The position numbers and the translations under genes were made by a program. Of a stretch of 64,000 bases of DNA, positions 44,250-54,540 are shown in pieces (positions within the stretch are counted from its first letter, which is position 1; each line of letters begins with the position of its first letter). Origin of the DNA: Blakeslea trispora (lineage: Eukaryota; Mucoromycota; Mucoromycetes; Mucorales; Choanephoraceae); contig JAIWNE010000039.1 in NCBI GenBank assembly GCA_025331445.1, positions 203,657 through 267,656 on the forward strand, given 5' to 3'. A model generated the notes under the pieces. That model searched no databases and had not been told where the DNA came from. It saw only the letters and a list, made by a program, of their open reading frames with translations.

Positions 44250-45558
44250 CTAAGAATGATTCCCAAATTGGGCGCTCAATACTCGAAGTTTATCCTTGAG
44301 AGAATCTAAATTTAGATAGGTTCCTTTGAGGTGTCTGTCTCCACTTGTAGGATCAAAAGATGTTCTTCCGTGTAGCACACGTCTGTTGGCAAACAAGACA
44401 AGTTCTCCAGGTTTCAAAGTCAACTGATATCGAAGCGAATCTTGCTGAACACAGTCTGCAAATTTCTGAAATGCACTGTAGAATGCCTTGGCTTGTTCAG
44501 GCGACACATCATCTAAAGGACCTTGGAATTGAGGTGCATAGTTGACATGCGAATCCCATGCTGGCCCACTATGAGTCTCATCAGTCACGATGGTTGGTCT
44601 CTTGAAATACATATGATGACCATTGTTGATGTAATGGAAAGTGACGGGTGTCTTTCTAAGTATTTCATATGCTTCAGGATCATCCCTTTTTAACAATTCA
44701 ACGGCACGGAAAGAATCGACAAAAATACTAGCCCCACCAGTGACACTGTTCTTCAAGCTATGCAGCAGTTGAATTCCAGGTGGGCTATCCATGTACCTAC
44801 CAATTTTTTAAGGATTCAGTCGGAAGTTGAATTTATAATAATTTGCCTTACATAAGATCCATATGGAAGCCTAGGTATAAGCTTGTGTAAGCAATATTAA
44901 TGGATTTGGCTACATTTTTCACATCAAAATCTCGACCATAAAATGTCTCTTGCACAGGACCTATTCTTTCTGCAACCCGGGTGACAGATGAGTCTTCTAG
45001 TGGCACATTTTTCATAAACACAAGTCCTGTTTTATATAAGCGTTGAACGACAGTGTTCAGACCTTCATCTGAATTCATATAGTCGTCGTATGATACCCAA
45101 TCCAATTCATACTCATCAGCAGCCCAAGTTTGAGGTTTCAGATGACCAAATCTGAACTTTTGACTTGTCTCTTTGGATTGATAGCGCTTCAAAAACTCGA
45201 GTGGAAAATGGCTTACGTGAGGTGATGTTTCCTGACGTTCTCTCAAGGGTAGATTCCATGTAATTTCGGCGTGTTGACCTGTGACTTGTATGTTAACTGG
45301 CTTGATGTCTAGTGGTATATCTGCTGATGAATGTAATTTTTGACGACTTGAAGGATGTAAACAGCTCTCGCAAGGACAGTTGTCCCTGAGCCAGAGGTAG
45401 CTGTAAGTGCTTTCTTCTGACTGATCTTGCCACTTGAGTTTCAAAGAACTTTCATCAGAAGCGACTTGACTGAAAGTTGACTGAAAGCGGGAAACGACTC
45501 TGCTTTGGTGTTCGAATATGCGCCGAGTACGTAGGAAGGATCGAGAGATGGACAGCAT
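44250..45558 (-). CDS. Gamma-butyrobetaine/trimethyllysine hydroxylase-like 2-oxoglutarate dioxygenase
   Basis: Fe(II)/2-oxoglutarate oxygenase of the BBOX1/TMLHE group, acting in carnitine biosynthesis. Exons 45558-44852 and 44796-44250 encode 417 residues, a typical length. The N-terminal GBBH-like domain has WLRDNCPCESCLHPSSRQK, with putative zinc ligands Cys61, Cys63, Cys66 and His68. The iron site is His232 and Asp234 (FHMDL) plus the distal His378 in VLHGRTSFD, where Arg380 would bind 2-oxoglutarate. Intron 1 falls just after the HxD motif. The first 25 residues (MLSISRSFLRTRRIFEHQSR) are basic and Ser-rich with no acid at the start, suggesting a mitochondrial presequence. Sequence alone does not separate butyrobetaine from trimethyllysine activity. 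Confidence 0.9.
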
Positions 45559-47138
45559 TAGAACAGGAAAGAAAAAGAGAAAGATAAAAATGGCAGGTTT
45601 GTCATTGGCACTTGCTTTTCTTTTTCAGGTGAGACAAACAATTTTAGAAACAGCAGACTTTTTTTTTTTTTTTTCAAAAGTATAAAGCAGGCCTTGTTAT
45701 CATAGTTGACTATACAAATTTTCTATCTATAGAGACATGTGGCGATAATTATCATTATTTCAGTCTATGTACTTTTTTATACTATTTATATTACTGAGAA
45801 AATACATCTGCATAATGTTATTGTATGCTGTTTGACTTGAAATGCCGAAGCCAAATGCTTCATGCATCATGCTTTTTTTGAAGACAATCGCTATTGGGAC
45901 AAACCTCGAATCATTGTTTGCGAACATAGCTTTGCCTCTCCGAAACAAAAAGAATCAAAGTCTTGAATAAACTAGCATTGTTGCAACTATATTTTCCTGC
46001 GTGTTTTTTTGTCAAATCATTCAAGTAAGACATCAGAAGGCAATCAATACAATCTCGATAATTTGTAGTTCAACAAAAGTGCTGCTTATTCACAACAACT
46101 TAAAGAACAACTTCACTCCTGACAATCAGAGAATAAAAGGCAGCATCTCCTTTTTGGTTTACTTCCAATGAGGTCGAATAGGCAGTGCATTTTTCGATGC
46201 AACCTTGTCTTTGTTGTAAAAGGAGGAAAATTTTATTTATTAAGCTAGATTCATTCACAAGGCTTCTTTTTCTTCACTTTACTTCGTTTTTGAGATGGTA
46301 TACTACAGAATGTTTGGATTGCCAACTAACTGCTCTGAGAAACAACCAAGACAGTCAATATCAAGAGCACTTTTATAAAGAAAGCTATCCACGAATAAAA
46401 AGAAGCTTTAGACAGTACTAAATTGCATAAATATACATTCAAGCACAAAGTCAACCTTCTTGTTGATCAAAGCTATAACTAGCCAAAAGGAAGATACTAA
46501 GATACTGTTGCCGCCAGAACCTATCGCAAAAAGTATATACAATGACTATGGTATGATGGCAAATACATTTATGATGTTACGTCAAAAATGGGATGCATTT
46601 CCTGTTTTTCTCTTCTCGTTGATCAAAGCTTAAAGGCGGTAGCACTAAGTGAGAATACTAACAAAGCAATCACCTTACTAGTGCACATAGTTTTCCAACC
46701 GAGAATAATTGGGCTAGAACAGACTTTTGTTCTACAGAATGCATTGGTCTCTTCATCATTGGTTTAAGCAGATAGATTGAAAAAAAAGATGGTCTATAAA
46801 AACTACCTTTGCGAATCTTGGTTCTATATGGTTTGTCAGATTGTAATGTTCCTATCTGAGTCTTTTCCTATTTATTATATGGATCCAACTATCATATTTG
46901 TATCCAGAAGTGCTTGATAAATATTAAATTCCTACAATTTAATGGGGACAATGACTTGTCAAGCATCGGCAATTAATTTGCCATCAGAGCTTTTAAAATT
47001 GTTGGTAACTTTAATACAACTATGGATCATCTTTCTTGCACACAGCTTTTTTTTTGTCCTATATGTTGTCATTTTAGATAGAGAATGATGTGTATAAAAA
47101 GGATAACTTGAGTAAAACAACTCTAATTTTTCCTTTTT
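45559..47138. other. Gene-poor region upstream of lipase 2
   Basis: 1.6 kb between divergent starts. Frames at 45760-45948 and 46185-46421 are short with no motif. A TTGATCAAAGCT motif recurs near 46464 and 46619. Otherwise AT-rich and undefined. Confidence 0.45.
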
Positions 47139-48807
47139 ATGGTTGAGATGATTTTCCCTACACTGCTACTATTTACGTTGTCATTCGTATTGACAATAGT
47201 GCAGTCCGTCGATTTCTCAAGGATCACGTTGCCAAAAGATTCAGAATTTCTCAACTCGACACTTGATACAACCAACAAAGAAAGCTTTTTCACGGATTAC
47301 CGGCGCATCTTAAATGAAGACATCTTATTACCTCCGGCCACTCGAGTTGAGTATCGATACAACGATACAGATACAATGGCAGAAATCCTGTTTTTCGCAA
47401 AACTGACAAGGACATCCAATTGCAGAGCAAGCTATGATAAACTAGATTGCCCTTTTTGCAAAGAAATATTACCAGATGCCCATGTGGCCGTGACATATGG
47501 TAAGAATCCTTTGGGCATATCTGGACACATCTCAGTGTCAGAAAAGTAAGTACTCTATAAGGGGAGGGAGTTGTTTGTAGAAGATGGTAAACTAACCTTT
47601 TTCTTTTTGTAATTCTTTCTAGTAATAAAGCGATATATGTTGTTGTAAGAGGTGCATCTTCTCTTCGCAACAAAATTACTGTAAGTATCTCAATTAGAGA
47701 GTCCAAGGAAAGCATTTAAAACCTAACTCAAATTCAATTGTAGTATGGCCTCAATGACATGATTCAACATCCATTTATCCCTAAAGCTCGGGTTCACAGA
47801 GGTAACATTCCAACTGTACAGAAAATTGAAAAAAAAAAAAAAAAGATGTGTCATCATAACCTAACAGACAAAAACGACTTTATTTGTCCTTTAAACTTGC
47901 TTGTGAACTTGATAGGAATGGTGTTGGGACTATTAAGCATCCAGGATACAATTATGCAAACGCTTGACGATCAAATCAAGTTACATCCTGATTTTGAAGT
48001 TATTGTGGCAGGGTATACACTATTTAGCACGATGCAATTCAAATACTCGAAACAATATTTAAGTTAACACATTGTTATAGACACTCTTTTGGTGCCGGTG
48101 TTGCTTCTCTGGTCGCTGTTGATATATACCGGCGATTTCCTCAGCTTGGTTCAACCAGGTTAAAGGCACGTCTTTTAGGTAAAATATATGAAAAGCATAG
48201 AAAAGTGGAAAAAGGTTGGACGACCATTTGACAATGTTGATAGGGAAACCTCGAGTCGGAGATGAACATTATGTCTCATACGTGGCAGACAACAACATCA
48301 ATCTCATCCGATATGTTCAATTCGACGATGGTATGTTTTGAATATTGACTCTTCTGTATGAACAAAGGATTTACAATGAAACAACTGCATTTTTTATATA
48401 CCAGGAACCACACATGAGCCATCTTTATTTAAAGGATACTTGGTCAGTAAGCAAAGCATAATCTTGAAAGAGTGAAGACATGTATTGACTAGCATGTTAG
48501 CATGAAGGAGATGAATATTGGATAAAATCGTTCAGACACAACGAAGTTGGTATGTTAAAAAAAAAGACAGTAGTTTCTAATTGTATTTGAAGGACTTAGG
48601 TTTTTCTTTTGCGTTTAGTGATATGTCCCGGACCATACGAAACTCGAAACTGCTCGGCTTCGCTGGATGTCGTTGGCTCTTTGGCGCATATCAAGTAAGT
48701 CTTGTGGAAACTATCTTTATCGAGATGCGTTCTTTTTTGACAGTTTTCAACTCAGTTACCTCGGCGTAAATGAAGGGTGTGAGGATGATCTTCATAATTT
48801 GATATAG
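47139..48807 (+). CDS. Secreted class-3 lipase (lipase 2)
   Basis: Paralogue of lipase 1. Ten exons, 47139-47545, 47623-47680, 47744-47801, 47916-48012, 48081-48178, 48244-48330, 48405-48442, 48501-48549, 48619-48694 and 48756-48807, encode 339 residues. Signal peptide is about residues 1-23. The oxyanion motif reads RGASS, the nucleophile elbow GHSFGAG (Ser209), the probable acid Asp268 in FDDGTTH, and the His lies in HEGDEYW. The tail ICPGPYETRNCS is typical of Rhizomucor-type lipases. Exons 2-7 and 9 have exactly the same lengths as in lipase 1 (58, 58, 97, 98, 87, 38 and 76), so both come from one spliced ancestor by gene duplication. Exon 7 ends with a GTCAGT donor. Confidence 0.87.
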
Positions 48808-50144
48808 ATTGAAAGGTCTTATTGTACAATTAGAATTAGGTTGTTGTTTATATTTATTTGTTTGTGACAGAATTAAAAATGCATGCACTGTCAAAGCAAA
48901 GAATTTGGCATTAGTGTGTCTTGTGTTCGGTTTTAGTTTTTGTAAAGCATAAACACGGAGCAGGATGATATAGTATTTTTTCTTTTTTTGAGAAAGGTCA
49001 AGTACAATCAAAAACTAGTTCTTTCGAGTACCTTTGATGATAGTCCTAAACATTATGTGTGTATTGTTGATCTTGTCTCACTAAAAAGTGAGAAACATTG
49101 CATAACAACAAAAACACAGCTTAAAAACAAGATGTTTTGTTATTATACATGTGTACATTCACAAAAGTGACTTAGACTCAGGGCTGGCTAATCTAGATGT
49201 TTCATTTTCTGTAAGCAAAGTTATCACACTAATATAACGGGATACGGAAAAGCCAATAAAAAAAGTAATTGAACATAGTTGCAGCAGAGAAAACCACAGA
49301 AGAAAACATTCTAATGTAAGACAGAAATGACGCCATGTATTTTCTAGCTCCTGTATATTTGTACTACTCTACTAAGCAATAATCAAAAATTCTTAGATCA
49401 ACTGAAATAGTTACTGTATTGTCGATCAGCAAACCATTTTCGAAAATACACTGGCCCTGAATTGAAATTTACCGGTACTTCAAATCAAGCATTAATCACA
49501 TGATGATTCATGTACAATTTATTAAAGTGCGTACGATCATAGTGCTAAACACATCATAAGTGTTGACTGTATTTTTGTCATTTCAAGACATTATAGACAG
49601 AGCTCAATGTGATAGAAAAAAGAGACTAACAACGACAAAAGACCTGCTTTGTTTTGTGGAAGAAGAAGACGAAAGGAACATGCTTGTTGAAGGAGATGTC
49701 TTGGTGTTTGGTTTTGAAGACTTGCTTTTCGGAAGCCAGTAAATCTTCTTTAAAGCATTATAGCTGAAAGCGTTTGTTGGCTGCTGATGTTGTTGTTGTT
49801 GCCTACAATGGTTCTCATACAGCATAGAGACATTGTACAAGGCATCAAGAAACACACCAAACGAGCGATATTCAGCAACTGAAGACGGAAAGACTTACAT
49901 CATAAGCATGGCTTCCGAGACATATGTCGATGCGCTATCTTGCTGTTCATGATCCCTTCGAGATCTTAATTATGCAACAGAATTAAAAATGGTTTGCAGA
50001 TACAAGCATATATAATCATCATTATAATATACTACAAAATGATCAAAAAAACTACATGAATTTAATCCCCGACCCAAAATAAAAAACAGATTTATTTAAA
50101 ACAGGATAATGAGCTCTGAACAGCAACAAGTTACGAGCGTTAAA
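48808..50144. other. Gene-poor region downstream of lipase 2
   Basis: 1.3 kb. On the minus strand around 49970-49750 two protein-like pieces (ASTYVSEAMLMM and FLDALYNVSMLYENHC) appear in different frames with no usable intron between them, possibly a decayed gene. Nothing else can be supported. Confidence 0.4.
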
Positions 50145-50293
50145 CCAGCTGGGAGGGGGTTTAAGGGGGAGGGTCGTCCCTCCCCTAGCGCGAAGCCAGT
50201 ATTAGTTAGGAACGGCGGATTGAGCTCTAGCCAGCTGGGAGGGGGTTCAAGGGGGAGGGTCGTCCCTCCCCCTCACGCGAAGCCAGTATCAGT
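50145..50293. repeat. Tandem GC-rich hairpin repeats
   Basis: Two direct copies, 50145-50204 and 50231-50293, of a unit starting CCAGCTGGGAGGGGGTTYAA and ending GCGAAGCCAGTAT, each containing the self-complementary GGGGGAGGG/CCCTCCCCC-type stem with a TCGT loop. Each is also preceded by GAGCTCT. Base composition is far more GC-rich than the surroundings. They directly precede the Helitron helicase relic and probably belong to that element. Confidence 0.75.
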
Positions 50294-50314
50294 ATCAATC
50301 TTTTATTATATAAT

Positions 50315-50863
50315 ATGCATTATCAATACGATACTCAAGAAGACTCAGCTGGAGCTGTAGATTGTCAAATGCCCACTGAATATCTTCAGAGTTTGAATCC
50401 GCCAGGCTTACCTCCTTCTATTTTAGAATTGAAAGTTGGGATGCCTGTTAGGATTTTGAGAAACATCAGTGCTGAGCGAGGCCTATGCAATGGCACCCGA
50501 GTAACTGTACCAAGTATTGGCGAGTTTCTCTTAAAAGTGAAATTACCTGGTGTTGATGGTCGGATCGAAGTAATTCCATGATTCACCCTGTCGACTCTTG
50601 AAAACGAGTACCCTTTTACTCTGACAAGAAAGCAATCTCCTGTTAGACCATCCTTTGCAATGATTATCAACAAGTCACAAGGACAGTCGCTCAAAACTGT
50701 TGGTATAGATCTTCGCTCGCCTGTTTTCACTCATGAACAATTATATGTTGCGCTATCAAGAGTAACATCTGTATCTGGACTTTCTGTGTTACTTGATACA
50801 AAAGACGGGGTAAAATCAACCAAGACAGAAAATATAGTTTATCCTGAAATTCTACTTCGCTAA
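50315..50863 (+). pseudogene. Helitron-type PIF1 helicase C-terminal relic
   Basis: C-terminal part of the helicase found in Helitron transposons. Landmarks are EYLQSLNPPGLPPSILELKVG, MPVRILRN, GLCNGTRVTV, then after one in-frame TGA at 50579-50581, [20 protein letters not shown] with [13 protein letters not shown] (helicase motif V) and [11 protein letters not shown] (motif VI), ending [11 protein letters not shown]. The reading frame is otherwise open across the stop, so decay is recent. The Rep domain and N-terminal helicase motifs are absent, so this is a truncated, inactive copy. Confidence 0.85.
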
Positions 50864-50870
50864 TAACGCA

Positions 50871-51613
50871 CTTTGCATCACACTTGAACTGAATTATTAT
50901 TTACATCATTACAAACCACTCTTTAACTACAAATAGTCAAATAAAAAGCGAGACAATATAAATTTATCTATATCTTAACCACATTCAATTGACTTTAAAG
51001 TGTGTGCGTATTTTAGGACTTGCCAGGATCCAAACCGTGAGGCATGGCGGCCGTCTGTGAGCGTAGCGAGCAGGTCGACTAGTACTGACATACGGCAAAA
51101 TAGTCCATAATTTCCACCTTTAATATGGAAGAAAGGTAGACAGGCTTGCATCCATATGCATGTTGATCTTGAGGGGTTTATAAATTGTACGAACAGAAGC
51201 AAAGAAAACAAGAGGACTTGTTAGTTGACAAAGTGATATAGTGACTATTAACTAAAGCTTACACCCATCTATTCATGCCAGCATTAAAGCTCTTTTGAAT
51301 GCCGACATTGGCAGAGAATTCCTTCTTAGTTGTGCTTACATTGTATTTATTGTAAAAAAAAAGTTGTCAGATTGATGACTCGTAATCACAGATTCATCAA
51401 ACTTATAATGAAAGTTAGTTACATATAGATGTATGTAGTGCATTAAACAGCCTTACTTGCTCGAAATGTTCATTGCATTGAATGAGCATTTCAAGCTACA
51501 TCAATAGTCAGTATTTGATCTCAAATATTGAGCTTGAGGTAACTTGCTTTGATGTCATTGTTCGGGTGCCTTAAATATATGGAATTGTCATTTGTCACAA
51601 CAAATGATTGTAA
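50871..51613. other. Unassigned sequence after Helitron relic
   Basis: Includes a short GC-rich island at about 51040-51085 that resembles element-derived sequence in composition. No gene seen; the minus frame 50975-51211 is not supported. Confidence 0.4.
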
Positions 51614-51803
51614 TCCTTCAAGTCATAAATATACTTGAATCTTTCTGCGTTTCTTTGTTTTTTCTATCATTAAAAACGTATGTCAATTGTAAACACCTTT
51701 TTTTAAATAATAAGCAAGCGGTTGCGATTTATGGAGAAATAACTTAAATCTTTGCCTATTGTGTTGAATCTATTCTTTTTCTTGCGTATTTGAATAGCAG
51801 CAT
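51614..51803 (+). repeat. Dispersed repeat A, copy 2
   Basis: Second copy of the roughly 190-bp sequence at 21190-21378, about 90 percent identical by eye. Similarity stops at GAATAGCAGCAT, exactly where the foldback element begins, suggesting the foldback inserted into or next to this repeat. Confidence 0.85.
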
Positions 51804-51804
51804 T

Positions 51805-52009
51805 GAGATATATGTTGAAAACTTCGCCCCGAAATTTAACCGTGATTGATAGCCATTCTACAAGTAGAGCTAAATAGATTAGGATGCCATGGTATACTTA
51901 GGAAGAAAAAGAGCTATTTAACCATGACATCCTAATCTATTTAGCTCTACTTGTAGAATGGCTATCAATCACGGTTAAATTTTGGGGCGAAGTTTTTGAC
52001 ATATATCTC
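51805..52009. repeat. Foldback (inverted-repeat) element B, near-perfect
   Basis: Arms of 89 bp, 51805-51893 and 51921-52009, are reverse complements with only four mismatches, all transitions, around a 27-nt loop. The outer ends are GAGATATATG and CATATATCTC. No open frame. As RNA it would form a stem of about 89 bp in which three of the four mismatches become G-U pairs. Likely a MITE-like foldback transposon. Confidence 0.92.
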
Positions 52010-52025
52010 TACTTGAAGAAGTCAT

Positions 52026-52088
52026 ACACCATTTTTAGTATGGCTCTGAAAACGGCATGTCCCAACGGCATACCCGAAGTAAAAATCT
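52026..52088. repeat. Dispersed repeat E, copy 1
   Basis: A 63-bp sequence, core CTGAAAACGGCATGTCCCAA, related to 57372-57438. The repeated CGGCA motifs resemble terminal sequences of Tc1-type elements, but no partner end was found here. Confidence 0.65.
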
Positions 52089-52294
52089 TTGATTTCGAGG
52101 ATAGTTGATGCCTGTAACATTGCCTGTTTGGTAGAAGTACGTGGCTTCTATGGATGCTCCGATTCTAACTTTTAAGTACGCTTAAACAAACAGCCTATCT
52201 AACATTGCAAATGATACTCAAATCATCTCTTTTTTTTTTTATTGCGCAATTTAAATTTTCTTCCATGCTCAATGTTTTTCTCTCAGATTGCCAT

Positions 52295-53232
52295 CTATTT
52301 TCGGAATGGTGTATCTGACAGCATGGTTTGGGCATCAGTTTGTAATTTACTAAATTCTTTGGCTGCCTCAGGATCTAGACAATTCAATTAATCCCTTAAA
52401 TCCTATCAAAGCTATTAGGGAACTTACCCATATCTTTTACAGCTGCCATCAGCTTTGGCATAAAGAACATCATGATAGCACTGAAACCAAGCATCAAGAA
52501 CATTGGGTTTTTAAACATACTCATTACATTAAATCCTTGTCTTTGCTAAGAAAAAAAATCATACCACTTAGTTTTCTTTCTCTCCATACCAGCCATTTAT
52601 AACATACCATAAAATACTCAGACTCTGCTTTAGCTTGCAATTCGAATGGATGAGGTACAGAGTAGCCTCTTTGGTTCCAATCAATACCAATGCCTGTATA
52701 AGAGGCTCGGACTTGATCATCTTCTCCTATGTCAACGCGAAGCTTTTTTGTGTTAAAGTTAGAAGAATTGACATACACATACTGCATTCAAACTTACTTT
52801 GGGATAAATATGTTGAATGCTTTGAATTTCTAAAAGATAGGAACCAGGTTTCACGTTTGGACTGGGCAAAGCAAAGTGAGTTTCTCTCTGTTTTTTCTTT
52901 TATAAAAATAGAAATTCAAAATATTTGCTTACAAAACAAACTCGCCCTTAGCATCAATATGTGCTGTATATTGGGCACCGTTAAGTACTGCGCGTGTAGT
53001 TGAGGAGTCGATTTTGGCAATGTCTGTCAAGAACGTTTGAGATGGTGAAAAAGATGTAGATGGCCGAGGCAACGTTACCTTCAACTATAGCGTTAGTCAC
53101 TATTCTGCCTTGAAGGTTGAAAGCAGTAGTTATTGTCAGAAGCAAGCTAAGTAACGTAACAACTTAATTTAAACTAACTACAGCAAAAAGTGTAATATGA
53201 TACCTTGTTATTAGTAAGCTTAGAAGTTTCAT
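52295..53232 (-). CDS. EMC7: ER membrane protein complex subunit 7
   Basis: Subunit of the EMC insertase that places moderately hydrophobic and tail-anchored helices into the ER membrane. Seven exons, 53232-53204, 53146-53079, 53023-52933, 52861-52798, 52742-52608, 52545-52428 and 52374-52295, encode 194 residues. Signal peptide MKLLSLLITSLLLTITTA is followed by the lumenal beta-sandwich: NLQGRIVTNAI, ARAVLNG-type TRAVLNGAQY, FVFPNVKPGSYLLEI, and VPHPFELQAKAESEYF. A transmembrane helix follows at about 143-158 (FKNPMFLMLGFSAIMMFFMP), and a cytosolic tail ends PEAAKEFSKL...PFRK. Domain order and length match EMC7. Exon 2's 3' end was chosen because only the GTAACG donor at 53078 keeps the frame. 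Confidence 0.88.
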
Positions 53233-53432
53233 ATTGTTTAAAACAAAGGATAAATTATTCAACAGACTGGAAAGGAATCTAAACTTGGAAGGTAAGGTTT
53301 AAAGTCCGTTGTCAACTTTTTTTCTTACCAATTTCGTTATGTCTTGCCTATATATTTTCCTGTCTTTCCCATTCTCTCTCTTTTTTTCTTCCTTTGTCTT
53401 TCGTTATCAAACTAAACATCTCAAAATACAAT

Positions 53433-54347
53433 ATGGTAGCAACTACACATGTCAATGGTGCTTGGGTCGTAGTTTTGACTAGCACCAACCAATATATCAA
53501 AGGCATCATTGCAATTAAACATGCATTGCATAATTTGCATAAAAGCCAATACCCTCTTTTGGTACTTTATACGTCGGCTGTTACTCCTCAAGCAGTTCAA
53601 ACTCTAAGAAGAATTGGGTGTATTGTGAAGGAAATTGAGCCAATTCATCCGAGCGGTAAAGTGGATTACAAGGCCGAGAGATTTACGGAAACATGGACAA
53701 AGTTAGCTGTCTGGGGGCAAGAAGAATATGAACGGCTAGTTCTTTTGGATGCTGATATGCTGCCTCTTCAGAACATGGATGAGCTGATGCACATGCCTCT
53801 GCCAAATCAAAACTGGGTTGCAGCTTCACATGCTTGTATTTGCAATCCTCAAAAGATTAAACACTATCCGTCCAATTGGATTCCTGAGAATTGTGCTTAT
53901 ACTGGCTGTGATCATTCCGCCTCTTTTGACCCCCAACCAGCAGATAGTAACTACAGCTATTTCAATAGTGGTCTTGTCGTACTGACACCCAATGCTGACA
54001 AGCTTGCTTTCATGCTGCAATATCTAAATAGCATTACCGACTTGAATATCTATCCTTTCCCCGACCAAGATTTTCTTAACGAAATATTTAAAAACCAATG
54101 GAAGCCTCTCCCGTATATTTATAACGCTCTGAAGACACTTCAATGGGCACACAAACCTATGTGGAACCTGTCGCACATAAAGAATGTACATTATATCTTG
54201 ACAAAACCATGGGACATCGATCTTGATCACGATCTGAGCGATTTAGAAAGCATTTATAGACCGCTCTATGAATTATGGTGGGCCAGTTACAACAGAATAA
54301 CCAAGAGCATCCATGCATCAGAGGAAGCAAATCATGCTATGTTATAG
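53433..54347 (+). CDS. GT8 family glycosyltransferase (glycogenin/galactinol synthase-like)
   Basis: Intronless gene of 304 residues. The GT8 fold is shown by the N-terminal AWVVVLTSTNQYIKGIIAIK, the Mn-binding DxD motif in LVLLDADML (Asp106, Asp108), YFNSGLVVLTPN, FPDQDFLNEIF, and WKPLPYIYNALKTLQ. The sugar-nucleotide donor is most often UDP-glucose or UDP-galactose in this branch. Glycogenin normally has a tyrosine acceptor region and a C-terminal glycogen-synthase-binding tail; neither is clear here, so a small-molecule acceptor such as inositol is plausible. No signal peptide, so it is probably cytosolic. It starts 201 bases from divergent EMC7 and is followed after 193 bases by a same-strand acyltransferase. 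Confidence 0.88.
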   Translation: MVATTHVNGAWVVVLTSTNQYIKGIIAIKHALHNLHKSQYPLLVLYTSAVTPQAVQTLRRIGCIVKEIEPIHPSGKVDYKAERFTETWTKLAVWGQEEYERLVLLDADMLPLQNMDELMHMPLPNQNWVAASHACICNPQKIKHYPSNWIPENCAYTGCDHSASFDPQPADSNYSYFNSGLVVLTPNADKLAFMLQYLNSITDLNIYPFPDQDFLNEIFKNQWKPLPYIYNALKTLQWAHKPMWNLSHIKNVHYILTKPWDIDLDHDLSDLESIYRPLYELWWASYNRITKSIHASEEANHAML

Positions 54348-54540
54348 TTGTATGCACTCCTTTCTGACACACTTTATAATTTAGCTATTACCTTAAACTT
54401 GTTTTCCTGCATCTTTCTAAAACTTTGATTCACATATGATAATAAAAATAGCCGAGCCTTTGACCGGTGAAACATAACATATAAACTACGCACCCTGTCA
54501 GAATTGAGTTGATAAAAAAATCAGAATACACACATAGTCA

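Noticed and set aside
49604..49970. Minus-strand protein-like pieces separated by a GTAAGT...CAG stretch
   Set aside because: The apparent intron would be only 20 nt and the frames do not join. Possible decayed gene, but not supportable.
51040..51085. CTAG followed by T in a GC-rich patch, possible Helitron 3' end
   Set aside because: I could not find the required subterminal hairpin just upstream, so the end is not established.
52428..52545. 17-bp match between EMC7 coding sequence and 21152-21170
   Set aside because: Short isolated match with no extension on either side; treated as chance.
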